Notes: generated by a model not told the origin, from the letters alone. Shown: positions 1-6,700, counted from the first letter of the stretch. The stretch: DNA of 26,321 nt from Bacteroidales bacterium M2 (GCA_001689415.1 LUJM01000001.1:50862-77182); one strand, 5' to 3'. Program-made: numbers and translations.

Positions 1-91
1 CAATGTCACTAAGTTAAGGGCAAACGCCACCCGCGACCCTACGAGTGGGTGGATTGAAAAAATGATTTTTATGCTTAACTTAGTGACATTG
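1..91. repeat. 18-bp perfect inverted repeat enclosing a smaller hairpin
   Basis: CAATGTCACTAAGTTAAG at 1-18 is the exact reverse complement of 74-91. Inside the 55-bp spacer, CCACCC (27-32) pairs with GGGTGG (47-52), around the core CGCGACCCTACGAG (32-45), which recurs at 424-437. The shape suggests a small non-coding palindromic element (MITE-like or intergenic hairpin). The left arm starts on the first base of the window, so the element may extend further upstream. No transposase is nearby. Confidence 0.7.
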
Positions 92-169
92 CGGCATGCC
101 GCGACCGGGCAGAAGTACATTTATTCACCTTGTTATCAACGTATTATATTATTCAAATAGCAACGAAAA

Positions 170-226
170 GTCGTCGGAGACGACGTAATCATGGTTAACC
201 CCACGATGCTTGCTTCGTGGGGTTAT
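170..226 (+). repeat. Composite two-hairpin repeat unit, copy 1
   Basis: This copy has hairpin B, GTCGTC-GGA-GACGAC (170-184), a short linker containing GGTTAA, then hairpin A, AACCCCACGA (197-206) pairing with TCGTGGGGTT (215-224). The same order, linker and stems recur in reverse orientation at 315-369. The B stems differ between copies by a paired G/C swap that keeps base pairing. Confidence 0.75.
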
Positions 227-244
227 TGAATCACCCCTTAATGA

Positions 245-297
245 ATGTCCTCGGAGAGGACGCTGTAGATATCATACGGCGTCCTCTCCGAGGACAT
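245..297. repeat. 19-bp perfect inverted repeat with self-palindromic arms
   Basis: ATGTCCTCGGAGAGGACGC (245-263) is the exact reverse complement of 279-297, with a 15-bp spacer. Each arm is itself a small hairpin (GTCCTC-GGA-GAGGAC or its complement), so the DNA can fold as one long stem or two short ones. It sits at the centre of symmetry of the 170-369 element. Confidence 0.75.
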
Positions 298-314
298 CAA
301 GCATGGTGCGCGTT

Positions 315-369
315 ACCTAACCCCACGAAAAATCGTGGGGTTAACCACAATCACGTCCTCTCCGAGGAC
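315..369 (-). repeat. Composite two-hairpin repeat unit, copy 2 (inverted)
   Basis: On the minus strand this reads hairpin B (GTCCTC-GGA-GAGGAC, 369 down to 355), a GGTTAA-containing linker, then hairpin A (AACCCCACGA and TCGTGGGGTT, 342-333 and 328-319 with a 4-nt loop). It matches copy 1 at 170-226 over most of its length, apart from the shorter A loop and the compensated B stem. Confidence 0.75.
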
Positions 370-378
370 TTTTTTTTT
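355..378 (+). terminator. Hairpin followed by T tract
   Basis: GTCCTC-TCC-GAGGAC (355-369) is followed directly by nine T residues (370-378), the form of a rho-independent terminator on the plus strand. No plus-strand gene is seen upstream within the window, so it could end a transcript entering from outside, end a small RNA from the hairpin region, or simply be part of the repeat. The stem is only 6 bp. Confidence 0.4.
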
Positions 379-395
379 AATTCCCACATGGTGCA

Positions 396-453
396 TCTAA
401 CCCTCAAGTAAACAGCATTGTGCCGCGACCCTACGAGAGTGCGGTTGGTTAGA
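396..453. repeat. Inverted repeat TCTAACC / GGTTAGA
   Basis: TCTAACC (396-402) pairs with GGTTAGA (447-453). Inside, CCGC and GCGG form a second small stem around CGCGACCCTACGAG (424-437), the same 14-mer found inside the 1-91 palindrome. This suggests that the two hairpins share an origin. Confidence 0.5.
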
Positions 454-490
454 ATGTTGATTATCTGTAAGTTAGTATCTTCTAACCGAG

Positions 491-511
491 GCTTGGCTCG
501 GAGAGCCAAGC
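491..511. repeat. 9-bp hairpin with GGA loop
   Basis: GCTTGGCTC (491-499) and GAGCCAAGC (503-511) form a perfect 9-bp stem closed by the triloop GGA. The loop-closing bases TC-GGA-GA match those of the B hairpins at 170-184 and 245-259, although the rest of the stem differs. Confidence 0.6.
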
Positions 512-584
512 TCCTATTGCAAGCACTTATTTGCCTTAAGTAATAAATCATCAACCTTGATTAAACAGCGGGGGGGTAAACGAG

Positions 585-611
585 AAAAAGAGGTGCTCTC
601 ACGAGTACCTC
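585..611 (-). terminator. Rho-independent terminator downstream of sodB
   Basis: Read on the minus strand, GAGGTACTC, loop GTGA and GAGCACCTC are followed by TTTTT (585-589). The 9-bp stem contains one mismatch. It lies about 100 bp past the sodB stop codon and is the natural end of that transcript. Confidence 0.7.
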
Positions 612-711
612 CCTTTCCATTCATCACATTATGCTTATTCTTAAAGTGTTATCCTGATGTCAGTTATGTACTTATACAAATTATCGAAACTTTCAAAATA
701 AAAGCAATTCG

Positions 712-1287
712 TTAGTATCTGCCTTCAACTACATCCCAGTCGACGATATCCCACAGTTTATTGAGGGCATCGGCACGACGGTTCTGGTAATCGAGGTAAT
801 AGGCATGCTCCCAAACATCGAATGTCAATAGCGGAGTCAGGCCGGAAGTAATCGGGTTTGCGGCATTAGGCCCCTGTGTTATGAAGAGTTTACCATCTTC
901 GTCGCACGAAAGCCAAACCCAACCGGAGCCAAAGAGGCTTACGCCCGCATCGACAAAAGCTTTCTTGAAGTCTTCGAAAGAACCGAAATCTCGGTCGATA
1001 GCCTTGCGCAGATCGCCCTTGGGTTCATGACTTCCGTCGGGAGCGAATGTAAAGAAATAGAAGATATGGTTCCAAGCCTGCGAGGCATTGTTGAACAGAG
1101 CGCCTTGCGAGTGAGCTATCACTTCTTCGAGGCTCATGTCTTCGTATTCTGTGCCTTTTATCAGTCGGTTGAGATTATCGATATAGGCCTTTTCATGTTT
1201 GCCATAATGGAAATCGATTGTTGTAGCGCTGATAACAGGCTCGAGCGCATCACGGCTGTAGGGTAGTTGTGGTTGTTCGTATGTCAT
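712..1287 (-). CDS. sodB: Superoxide dismutase, Fe/Mn family
   Basis: This 191-residue enzyme converts superoxide to hydrogen peroxide and oxygen in the cytoplasm. The four metal ligands are in place: H27 (in HYGKHEKAY), H74 (in QAWNH), D157 and H161 (in DVWEH). Conserved Y35 and the GSGWVWL motif (120-126) are also present. Gln70, just before AWNH, is where iron-type enzymes carry their active-site glutamine, so iron or cambialistic use is likely; Bacteroidales enzymes of this type can often use either metal. Length is normal for the family. It appears to be a single-gene transcript: the next minus-strand gene upstream ends at 1359 and a terminator lies at 585-611. Promoter not clearly seen. 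Confidence 0.95.
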   Translation of the reverse strand: MTYEQPQLPYSRDALEPVISATTIDFHYGKHEKAYIDNLNRLIKGTEYEDMSLEEVIAHSQGALFNNASQAWNHIFYFFTFAPDGSHEPKGDLRKAIDRDFGSFEDFKKAFVDAGVSLFGSGWVWLSCDEDGKLFITQGPNAANPITSGLTPLLTFDVWEHAYYLDYQNRRADALNKLWDIVDWDVVEGRY

Positions 1288-1358
1288 TGTAGTTTTGTTT
1301 TATGTTTATAAGTTAAACGAATAAAGCCCCAAAATGTTCGGTAAGGCATCGGTCAATA

Positions 1359-1982
1359 TCAATTCTGAGATATACGTCGGAGAGTCATGTCGCTGTGGTC
1401 GACCTCCATACTCATCATATCGCCATGATGAACTTTCACATCTTCGATGCGCGAGTATTTATAGAACCGGTCGCGAATGGCTGCTGTGATAATCACCCTC
1501 CATTGGTCGGCTGTAGCCGCGGTAAGCGAATCGAGAACGGGGCGCTCTACATTATCTAACAGGTTTTGAGTAAAGGTCACACCTGCCGGGTCGACAATCA
1601 CCTTGAGAGTCGAGGCATCGAGAGAAAGGATATAATCGTCGTCGTCACCGTCCTCGGGCACATATGTACCTGAAATAGAAGCTGTAGCGGTGATATTTGC
1701 CTGATAAGGCACGCCCATATTATCGGCTTTGCCTACTACAGCCTGCTGAACCTCTACAACGGCATTAAGATCGACCTGCCCCGGGCTGCGGCTGTCGCTA
1801 CGTGGCGAAAAATCGATAGTCATGGTAGATGTGGCATCGGAAGCGCCCTGAACATTGACAAGATGCTGCGGCGAACCTTGCCAAAGGCCCGCAACATAAT
1901 CAGTTTTCGAACAAGATGAAATAGCTGTAATAGCACCTAAAACAGTCAGGAGCGAAAAGAATCCGGCAGTGTGTACTTTCAT
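1359..1982 (-). CDS. Putative lipoprotein of unknown function
   Basis: This 207-residue protein is not recognised. The start at 1982 gives MKVHTAGFF, a hydrophobic stretch and a lipobox ending ISSC, so it is probably a lipidated protein of the cell envelope. An in-frame start at 2060 would add 26 residues ahead of the signal peptide and overlap the upstream terminator, so it is rejected. The mature part begins with SKTDYVAGLWQG and has alternating polar/hydrophobic segments suggestive of beta structure, plus an acidic run (EDGDDDDY) in the middle and a His/Met-rich tail near the C-terminus. A terminator at 2039-2074 separates it from the M56 gene, so it likely has its own promoter in 1983-2038. 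Confidence 0.7.
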   Translation of the reverse strand: MKVHTAGFFSLLTVLGAITAISSCSKTDYVAGLWQGSPQHLVNVQGASDATSTMTIDFSPRSDSRSPGQVDLNAVVEVQQAVVGKADNMGVPYQANITATASISGTYVPEDGDDDDYILSLDASTLKVIVDPAGVTFTQNLLDNVERPVLDSLTAATADQWRVIITAAIRDRFYKYSRIEDVKVHHGDMMSMEVDHSDMTLRRISQN

Positions 1983-2038
1983 AATATACATTGTTTTGAT
2001 TATGAAAGTATAACATTTTTTAAGTAGAAAATGTTCGT

Positions 2039-2074
2039 AAAAGACAAGGGACACAATCACTTGTGCCCCTTGTC
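2039..2074 (-). terminator. Rho-independent terminator of the blaI-M56 operon
   Basis: A 14-bp stem (2043-2056 with 2061-2074) is interrupted by a single A/C pair (G-T on the RNA of the minus strand) and closed by a 4-nt loop. On the minus strand it is followed by TTTT (2042-2039). It lies about 30 bp downstream of the M56 stop codon. Confidence 0.75.
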
Positions 2075-2105
2075 GAAAGAATATTTTATGTCTTTGTTCA
2101 GGTCA

Positions 2106-3653
2106 TTATTTCTTCATGGTGATTTCTATCAATCCGTTGGGATGCTCCTTGAGTTCTTTCTGTACGCTAATCGATTTGATATTTTCGGGATTGATAGAGT
2201 TGAGATCACCGGTGAAAAGCTTGCCGTCGATTTTGATATCGGGCCGGTCTTCAGAGTTTCCGGTGCTTGAAATCGTAAAAGTTTTCTTTGAATCTTTTTT
2301 CTTTACCGAGCCATATGCCACGACTACGGTTTCATCGAGTTCGTGAACATCGGCATTCTGTTTCTTGGGGCTGTCGCCTTGGAGTTTGAAGGCCACAGGC
2401 ATTGCCATTTTGCAACGCACAGGTTTTCCGTCCTTCGTCGCAGGCTTCCAAGCCGGCATCATGCCAGCCACGCGCATGGCCTCGGCATCGAGCTCAGGGT
2501 CTACCGACTTGATTATCGAGATGTCTACGGGCTTGCCATCTTTGTCGATAATGAAACCGACAACGACGCGTCCCTGAACATCATTTTGCATCGCTTTTTC
2601 GGGATAGCGCACGTTCATGCCTACAAATTTGTACATCTCTGCAGAGCCTCCCGGGTATTCAGGCAGCACATCGGGCTCCTCTTCGGCCACCTCTGCAGGG
2701 ACATCTACGATAGCGACAATTTGTCCATTTGTAGTTTTTTCGCTAACTTTGTCAGCAACAAGCGATACCAACGAAGCTGTGGTCAAAGCAGACGACACCA
2801 GCGGAAGGTTTACAGCAACGGCAGCGATGATAAGTGCCGGAGCAATTGCCAGGGCACGCAGACGGCGTACCGGGCTACTTGGTTGATTACACATCATAGT
2901 AATACGGTTTTTAAGTTTACTGTGGTTCAGGCTGTTGGCGAGCGACGGGAATCTCTGGCCGACAGCCTTTTTTATTAATAGAAGTTGATATTCGCGAGCA
3001 TTGGTACCACAGCTCAGTACGGAACTGTCAGCCTGATACTCATGTACGCTTCGCAGTTCGGCACGCATGAGCCAAGAGGCCGGGTTGTACCATAAAATAA
3101 CACATACAATCTGCGCCAGCAACAGGTCGGCCCAATGGTATAGGCGCAGGTGCGAAGTCTCGTGGCAAATTATCATATCGCCGGCGGCAGCATAGTCGGC
3201 TTCGCTCATAACGATATAACGCATCCAGCTAAATGGGGCAAGGCGCGTGTCGGAGAGTATGACAAGGGTGTACTGCCCTACTTTGCATTTGCGGCCTTTA
3301 CGGATAACGGACAAAAGACTTACAAATGATATTATAGAGAAGAGAAAAGCAGCAATCATTCCGGCCAGGTATACCCACATCACGACAGACATCCATTGTG
3401 GCGTAGACGCATCTATAGTACCTACTGTGAGGGGGCCTAAGTCTATATCGGCCTGAATCTGCGGGCCTGCGACATCGACACTCGGAGATACCCATTGGTA
3501 TTTAGGCAATATAAAGGCTACAACGTAGAGCGACAATAGCAGTATGCGGTTGAAAGCAGGCTGATTCTCGCCTGACAAGAGCCATTTATAAATCAGATAA
3601 GCCGCCAACAGGTAAATACCTGCACAGAAACTATATGTAGAAAAGGCACCCAT
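2106..3653 (-). CDS. M56 family metallopeptidase with TonB C-terminal domain (BlaR1/MecR1-like)
   Basis: This 515-residue membrane protein pairs with the BlaI-type repressor encoded just upstream (2-bp gap). Hydrophobic segments lie near residues 10-26, 37-51, 88-113, 178-193 and 268-285. The zinc-peptidase motif HETSH (HExxH) is at 164-168, with the likely third ligand E205 in HEYQAD. After the last helix comes a TonB C-terminal-like domain (about 335-425, YPGG, VQGRVVVGFIIDKDG, PAWKP). The last 75 residues contain VVVAYGSVKKKD (443-454) and KIDGKLFTGDLNSINPENI, resembling the start of a SusC-type plug. By family analogy it senses an envelope signal, then proteolysis inactivates the repressor. 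The signal is unknown; a beta-lactam sensor domain is absent. Confidence 0.88.
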   Translation of the reverse strand: MGAFSTYSFCAGIYLLAAYLIYKWLLSGENQPAFNRILLLSLYVVAFILPKYQWVSPSVDVAGPQIQADIDLGPLTVGTIDASTPQWMSVVMWVYLAGMIAAFLFSIISFVSLLSVIRKGRKCKVGQYTLVILSDTRLAPFSWMRYIVMSEADYAAAGDMIICHETSHLRLYHWADLLLAQIVCVILWYNPASWLMRAELRSVHEYQADSSVLSCGTNAREYQLLLIKKAVGQRFPSLANSLNHSKLKNRITMMCNQPSSPVRRLRALAIAPALIIAAVAVNLPLVSSALTTASLVSLVADKVSEKTTNGQIVAIVDVPAEVAEEEPDVLPEYPGGSAEMYKFVGMNVRYPEKAMQNDVQGRVVVGFIIDKDGKPVDISIIKSVDPELDAEAMRVAGMMPAWKPATKDGKPVRCKMAMPVAFKLQGDSPKKQNADVHELDETVVVAYGSVKKKDSKKTFTISSTGNSEDRPDIKIDGKLFTGDLNSINPENIKSISVQKELKEHPNGLIEITMKK

Positions 3654-3655
3654 GG

Positions 3656-4042
3656 CTATCGGTTTTTATTCTCTATCATGTCGATGATCTGCTTCAACTC
3701 ATCGACAGAAATTTTTTCTTCTTCGACAAGGGCAGATACGGCCGACGTATAAGAGTTGTTGAAGTAGCTTTTTATGACCTTTGCCAGACTGCGACCTGCG
3801 AAATCGGAAGCCTGAGCCAGCGCGAAGTATCTAAAAGGCTTGGAAGAATCAGGGTCGTGCGACACATAGCCCTTGTCTTCGAGTATACGCACCATTGTAG
3901 ATACGGTATTGACATGCGGCTTGGGGTCGGGATAGGCCTCAAGCAACTGGCGCACAGTGAGCGGGCCACGCTCCCACAGCTGCTCCATAACCTCGGCTTC
4001 ACGCTCGGTAAGTTTGGGATATTTCGAATTTGATCTCGGCAT
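3656..4042 (-). CDS. BlaI/MecI/CopY family transcriptional repressor
   Basis: This 128-residue winged-helix regulator starts MPRSNSKYPKLTEREAEVM and contains LTVRQLLE and VNTVSTMVRILEDKGYV, the DNA-recognition part of the BlaI/MecI family (about residues 10-75). The C-terminal part is the usual helical dimerisation region. Members repress their own operon and are cut by a partner M56 protease; that partner is the next gene. Two palindromes of the form AACTAA-N4-TTAGTT lie directly upstream of the start codon (4043-4091), consistent with autoregulation. Length is typical. The regulated genes beyond its own operon may include the divergent sigma factor gene. Confidence 0.92.
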   Translation of the reverse strand: MPRSNSKYPKLTEREAEVMEQLWERGPLTVRQLLEAYPDPKPHVNTVSTMVRILEDKGYVSHDPDSSKPFRYFALAQASDFAGRSLAKVIKSYFNNSYTSAVSALVEEEKISVDELKQIIDMIENKNR

Positions 4043-4058
4043 AACTAAATTTTTAGTT
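4043..4058. promoter_or_regulatory. Operator-like palindrome O1 for the BlaI-type repressor
   Basis: AACTAAATTTTTAGTT is a perfect 7-bp inverted repeat with a 2-bp spacer. It touches the blaI start codon (4042). Together with 4074-4091 it defines AACTAA-N4-TTAGTT. The link to this repressor is inferred from position. Confidence 0.65.
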
Positions 4059-4073
4059 TACGGCGCAAAAGTA

Positions 4074-4091
4074 TAACTAAAAAATTAGTTA
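4074..4091. promoter_or_regulatory. Operator-like palindrome O2 for the BlaI-type repressor
   Basis: TAACTAAAAAATTAGTTA is a perfect 7-bp inverted repeat with a 4-bp spacer. Its centre is 32 bp from that of O1, about three helical turns, so two repressor dimers could sit on one face of the DNA. It also lies 27 bp upstream of the -33 element of the divergent sigma factor gene. Confidence 0.65.
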
Positions 4092-4117
4092 CACAATAGT
4101 TTCTACATTATTTAACA

Positions 4118-4146
4118 TTTGCGACATGTAATTTTGGCTAACTTTA
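4118..4146 (+). promoter_or_regulatory. Probable promoter of the ECF sigma factor gene
   Basis: TTTG (4118-4121) and TAACTTTA (4139-4146) resemble the Bacteroidota -33/-7 pair, with a slightly short 17-bp spacer. TAATTTTG at 4129-4136 is an alternative -7 element. Either makes the in-frame ATG at 4119 an unlikely start and favours 4164. Confidence 0.45.
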
Positions 4147-4163
4147 TGCGTCAAAGTATAAAA

Positions 4164-4679
4164 ATGAAAACGGCAGCTGAAAAAGAGAAAGACTTTCTTG
4201 CAGTGACCAACCAATACAAAGAGGTCATTGCCAAGGTGTGTTATCTCTATTCCAGCGCGTGGGCAAGTTTCGACGACCTCTATCAGGAAGTGCTTATCAA
4301 CCTGTGGCAAGGTCTCGACAGCTTCAAAGGCGAAGCAAAAATATCAACATGGATTTACCGCACGGCAATCAACACATGTATCACCTGGCACAGGCGCAAC
4401 GCCCGTTATACCCCCCAGCGCACCGACCGCCTCGATGATATACTGTTTGAACCGGCCGACACGTCGGATAATGCATCGGCCCTCGAAGAGTACCGCGAAC
4501 TCTACCGCCTGATATCGCGCCTTGGAGACATCGACAAGGCGCTGATAACTCTTTGGCTCGAAGAAAAGCCATACGAAGAAATCGCCCATATCACCGGTCT
4601 GAGCCCGGCCAACGTGGCTGTGCGCCTGCACCGTGCCAAAGAAAAACTCACTAAAATGGCAGCTGCCTCAAACATCTGA
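4164..4679 (+). CDS. ECF-type RNA polymerase sigma factor
   Basis: This 171-residue sigma-70 family member has region 2 at about 14-80 (DDLYQEVLINLWQGLDSF, then STWIYRTAINTCI) and region 4 at about 112-165 (PYEEIAHITGLSPANVAVRL, then HRAKEKL). It lacks regions 1 and 3, as expected for the extracytoplasmic-function group. The start at 4164 (MKTAAEKEKDF) is preferred over 4119 because the upstream bases carry a promoter-like sequence. It is followed after 3 bp by a membrane protein gene that may encode its partner. It is divergent from the BlaI-type gene, whose operator palindromes lie just upstream. Target genes are unknown. Confidence 0.9.
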   Translation: MKTAAEKEKDFLAVTNQYKEVIAKVCYLYSSAWASFDDLYQEVLINLWQGLDSFKGEAKISTWIYRTAINTCITWHRRNARYTPQRTDRLDDILFEPADTSDNASALEEYRELYRLISRLGDIDKALITLWLEEKPYEEIAHITGLSPANVAVRLHRAKEKLTKMAAASNI

Positions 4680-4682
4680 CCT

Positions 4683-5258
4683 ATGGATCTGGAACAACTC
4701 AAACATAATTGGCAAAAGGCTAAGGTCAACAGCGATATTCTCGATGTTGACAATCGACGTCTTGCGGAGCAACTTGCAACCGGTCGCGTGCAGACCGCGC
4801 AATCTAAATTGGTCAAATATTACCGCAGATCATTTGTGGGCGCGATAATGCTGCCTTTTATATCACCGATGCTTGTGAATACGCTCGAGCTACCGGTATG
4901 GGCAGCTGCAATCTACGCCATTTTCGGAGTGATAATGGCAATTCTGAACATCAGCTTTTCGCACTATATCAAAAGGTGTGACTACACATCGTACCCCGTT
5001 GTGACAGCCTTGGCAAAGGCCGTGAATATAGCCCGATACCAGCGCTATATCAGGGCATTCGGCCTCTCGACCGGCGCAGCGGTGATTATCACGATGTTTA
5101 CAATCGCATTAGACAACTCCGACTATCACCTTGTGGCTGCATTTGTAATCGGCTTGATTGGCGGATGCATATTGGGCGTAATTAAATTCCGGCGCATGTC
5201 GGCACTTACAAAGCAGATGCAGGATGAATTAAAGAGCTTATTACGCGACCAAGGATAA
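4683..5258 (+). CDS. Four-helix membrane protein, possible sigma-factor partner
   Basis: This 191-residue protein is not assigned to a named family. It starts with a soluble stretch, MDLEQLKHNWQKAKV, followed by about four membrane helices (residues 50-68, 70-92, 122-143, 148-167) and a short charged C-terminus. The opening resembles that of membrane proteins commonly placed directly behind ECF sigma factor genes in Bacteroidota, where they are suspected of acting as anti-sigma or accessory proteins. The 3-bp gap from the sigma gene supports co-transcription and a joint role. No classic zinc anti-sigma motif (HxxxCxxC) is present. The anti-sigma role is inference from position. Confidence 0.7.
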   Translation: MDLEQLKHNWQKAKVNSDILDVDNRRLAEQLATGRVQTAQSKLVKYYRRSFVGAIMLPFISPMLVNTLELPVWAAAIYAIFGVIMAILNISFSHYIKRCDYTSYPVVTALAKAVNIARYQRYIRAFGLSTGAAVIITMFTIALDNSDYHLVAAFVIGLIGGCILGVIKFRRMSALTKQMQDELKSLLRDQG

Positions 5259-5298
5259 ATTTTTAGCACATAAAGGCTGCAAAGCCGCGATAAATTCG

Positions 5299-5306
5299 TA
5301 ATTTTG
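5299..5306 (+). promoter_or_regulatory. Possible -7 promoter element before dedA
   Basis: TAATTTTG matches the Bacteroidota TAnnTTTG element and lies 17 bp before the DedA start codon. No clear TTTG is found at the expected upstream distance, so this is a weak call. Confidence 0.35.
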
Positions 5307-5323
5307 CATAAAAATGAACTATT

Positions 5324-6001
5324 ATGGATTTATTCATCCCTCTTGCCATCACCGACTATCTCAATGCGGCATGGTTTTTTGATTGGTTTGTAAACAACGC
5401 ATCTTATCTCTTTGTCTTCATATTCATGGTGATAGAGAGTTCGTTCATACCGTTTCCGAGCGAAGTAGTAGTACCACCGGCGGCTTACCTTGCCATGCAG
5501 CGCGGCGATATGAACATATTCGCAGTGGTAGCGGTTGCAACAGCCGGCGCACTCGTAGGTGCGCTTATCAACTATGTTCTATCGCTGCTGATCGGGCGCC
5601 CGATTGTATACGCGTTTGCCAACTCGCGCTTCGGGCACGCATGCCTTATAAATCAGGAAAAGGTAGAAAAGGCCGAGGCCTATTTCGACAAACACGGTGC
5701 AGCAAGTACCTTTATAGGCCGACTGATACCGGCTGTCCGACAGCTGATATCGATACCTGCCGGCATAGCAAAGATGAACATATGGATGTTCTGCATCTAC
5801 ACCGCACTTGGAGCCTTGGTTTGGAACGCAATCCTTGCCGGTCTTGGCTGGTGGCTGTCGATGCATGTGTCTCTCGACCTGCTGTATGCCGCTGTCGAAA
5901 AGTATAACACCTATCTGTCGATTGGCGGCCTGGTATTACTTGTTATTTGTGTAGCCTACATCCTTTACCACGCTTTAAAGAAGAAAGAAGACAAGAAATG
6001 A
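5324..6001 (+). CDS. DedA family membrane protein (SNARE-associated/VTT domain)
   Basis: This 225-residue integral membrane protein carries the DedA signatures: an acidic residue in the first helix (E38), FPSE (44-47), and GRLIPAVRQLISIPAG (132-147) with its conserved arginines. Several membrane helices surround these re-entrant-type motifs, and the C-terminus is lysine-rich (cytoplasmic). Family members help maintain membrane potential and recycle lipid carriers; some act as undecaprenyl phosphate flippases. Which lipid this one moves cannot be told from sequence. It overlaps rpe by 4 bp (ATGA), so the two are translationally coupled. Confidence 0.9.
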   Translation: MDLFIPLAITDYLNAAWFFDWFVNNASYLFVFIFMVIESSFIPFPSEVVVPPAAYLAMQRGDMNIFAVVAVATAGALVGALINYVLSLLIGRPIVYAFANSRFGHACLINQEKVEKAEAYFDKHGAASTFIGRLIPAVRQLISIPAGIAKMNIWMFCIYTALGALVWNAILAGLGWWLSMHVSLDLLYAAVEKYNTYLSIGGLVLLVICVAYILYHALKKKEDKK

Positions 6002-6642
6002 TAGTCGCCCCCTCGCTTTTAGCCGCCGATTTCGCACGCCTTGCCGATGATATCGACATGATCGAACGCAGCCAGGCACAGTGGATTCATTGTGATGTGA
6101 TGGACGGCGTGTTTGTGCCTAACATCTCATTTGGCTTCCCGGTCATCAAAGCAATCCGCAGCGTGAGTGATATGCCTATTGATGTACACCTGATGATAGT
6201 GGACCCCGGACGTTATGTCGGTGCTGTTCGCGACACAGGTGCCACCCTGATGAACGTACACTACGAGGCCTGTACCCACCTACACCGGGTTGTACACAGT
6301 ATTCACGAGGCCGGAATGAAAGCGGCAGTAACCCTCTGCCCCGCCACACCGGTATCGTCGTTGCGCGATATTATCTTCGACCTCGACATGGTGCTGCTAA
6401 TGAGCGTCAACCCCGGCTTTGGCGGACAAAGCTTTATAGATCATACCCTTGTAAAAATAGCCGAGTTGAAAAGCATGATTGACGATGCCGGCAGCGACAC
6501 CCTGATAGAAGTCGACGGCGGTATCAACACCGTTACCGGCGCTCTTGCCGCCCAGGCCGGAGCCGACGTATTGGTTGCCGGAAGCTCGGTATTCAATGCC
6601 CAAGACCCCCTCGAAGAGATTGCAGCCCTTGCAGCCCTCTGA
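5998..6642 (+). CDS. rpe: Ribulose-phosphate 3-epimerase
   Basis: This 214-residue TIM-barrel enzyme interconverts ribulose 5-phosphate and xylulose 5-phosphate in the pentose phosphate pathway. It starts MIVAPSLLAADF, the usual N-terminus. Metal ligands are H31 and D33 (HCDVMDG), H64 (IDVHLM) and D173 (EVDGGIN). The phosphate-binding loop MSVNPGFGGQ is present. The start at 5998 overlaps the dedA stop; an earlier in-frame ATG (5947) lies inside dedA and would add residues not found in the family. Confidence 0.96.
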   Translation: MIVAPSLLAADFARLADDIDMIERSQAQWIHCDVMDGVFVPNISFGFPVIKAIRSVSDMPIDVHLMIVDPGRYVGAVRDTGATLMNVHYEACTHLHRVVHSIHEAGMKAAVTLCPATPVSSLRDIIFDLDMVLLMSVNPGFGGQSFIDHTLVKIAELKSMIDDAGSDTLIEVDGGINTVTGALAAQAGADVLVAGSSVFNAQDPLEEIAALAAL

Positions 6643-6700
6643 AAACCGAGTTCGGGTCGATCTCTCCAAATGCAATAACTCTAATCTCCGATAAGAATAC

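Larger units (their letters stand above)
1..711. other. Gene-free region rich in inverted repeats
   Basis: No convincing gene is seen before the superoxide dismutase stop at 712. Two short open frames (217-411 plus, 351-554 minus) run straight through the hairpins and resemble nothing. The stretch instead holds at least six inverted repeats, listed separately, and the minus-strand terminator of the dismutase gene at 585-611. Apart from these, 92-169 and 512-584 show nothing I can name. A run of seven to eight G lies near 570-576. Confidence 0.75.

Noticed and set aside
170..369. CRISPR array
   Set aside because: The repeated units are inverted hairpins of unequal spacing with no unique spacers, and no cas genes are present.
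217..411. 64-codon open frame on the plus strand
   Set aside because: It runs through the inverted repeats at 245-369, has no recognisable protein features, and its stop falls just beyond the T tract.
351..554. 67-codon open frame on the minus strand
   Set aside because: It lies over the hairpins at 355-511; composition is random-looking and no promoter or start signal is seen.
471..720. 10-mer GTTAGTATCT at 471-480 and 711-720 as a duplicated gene end
   Set aside because: The match covers only the last codons of sodB and stops at once on both sides; too short to support a duplication.
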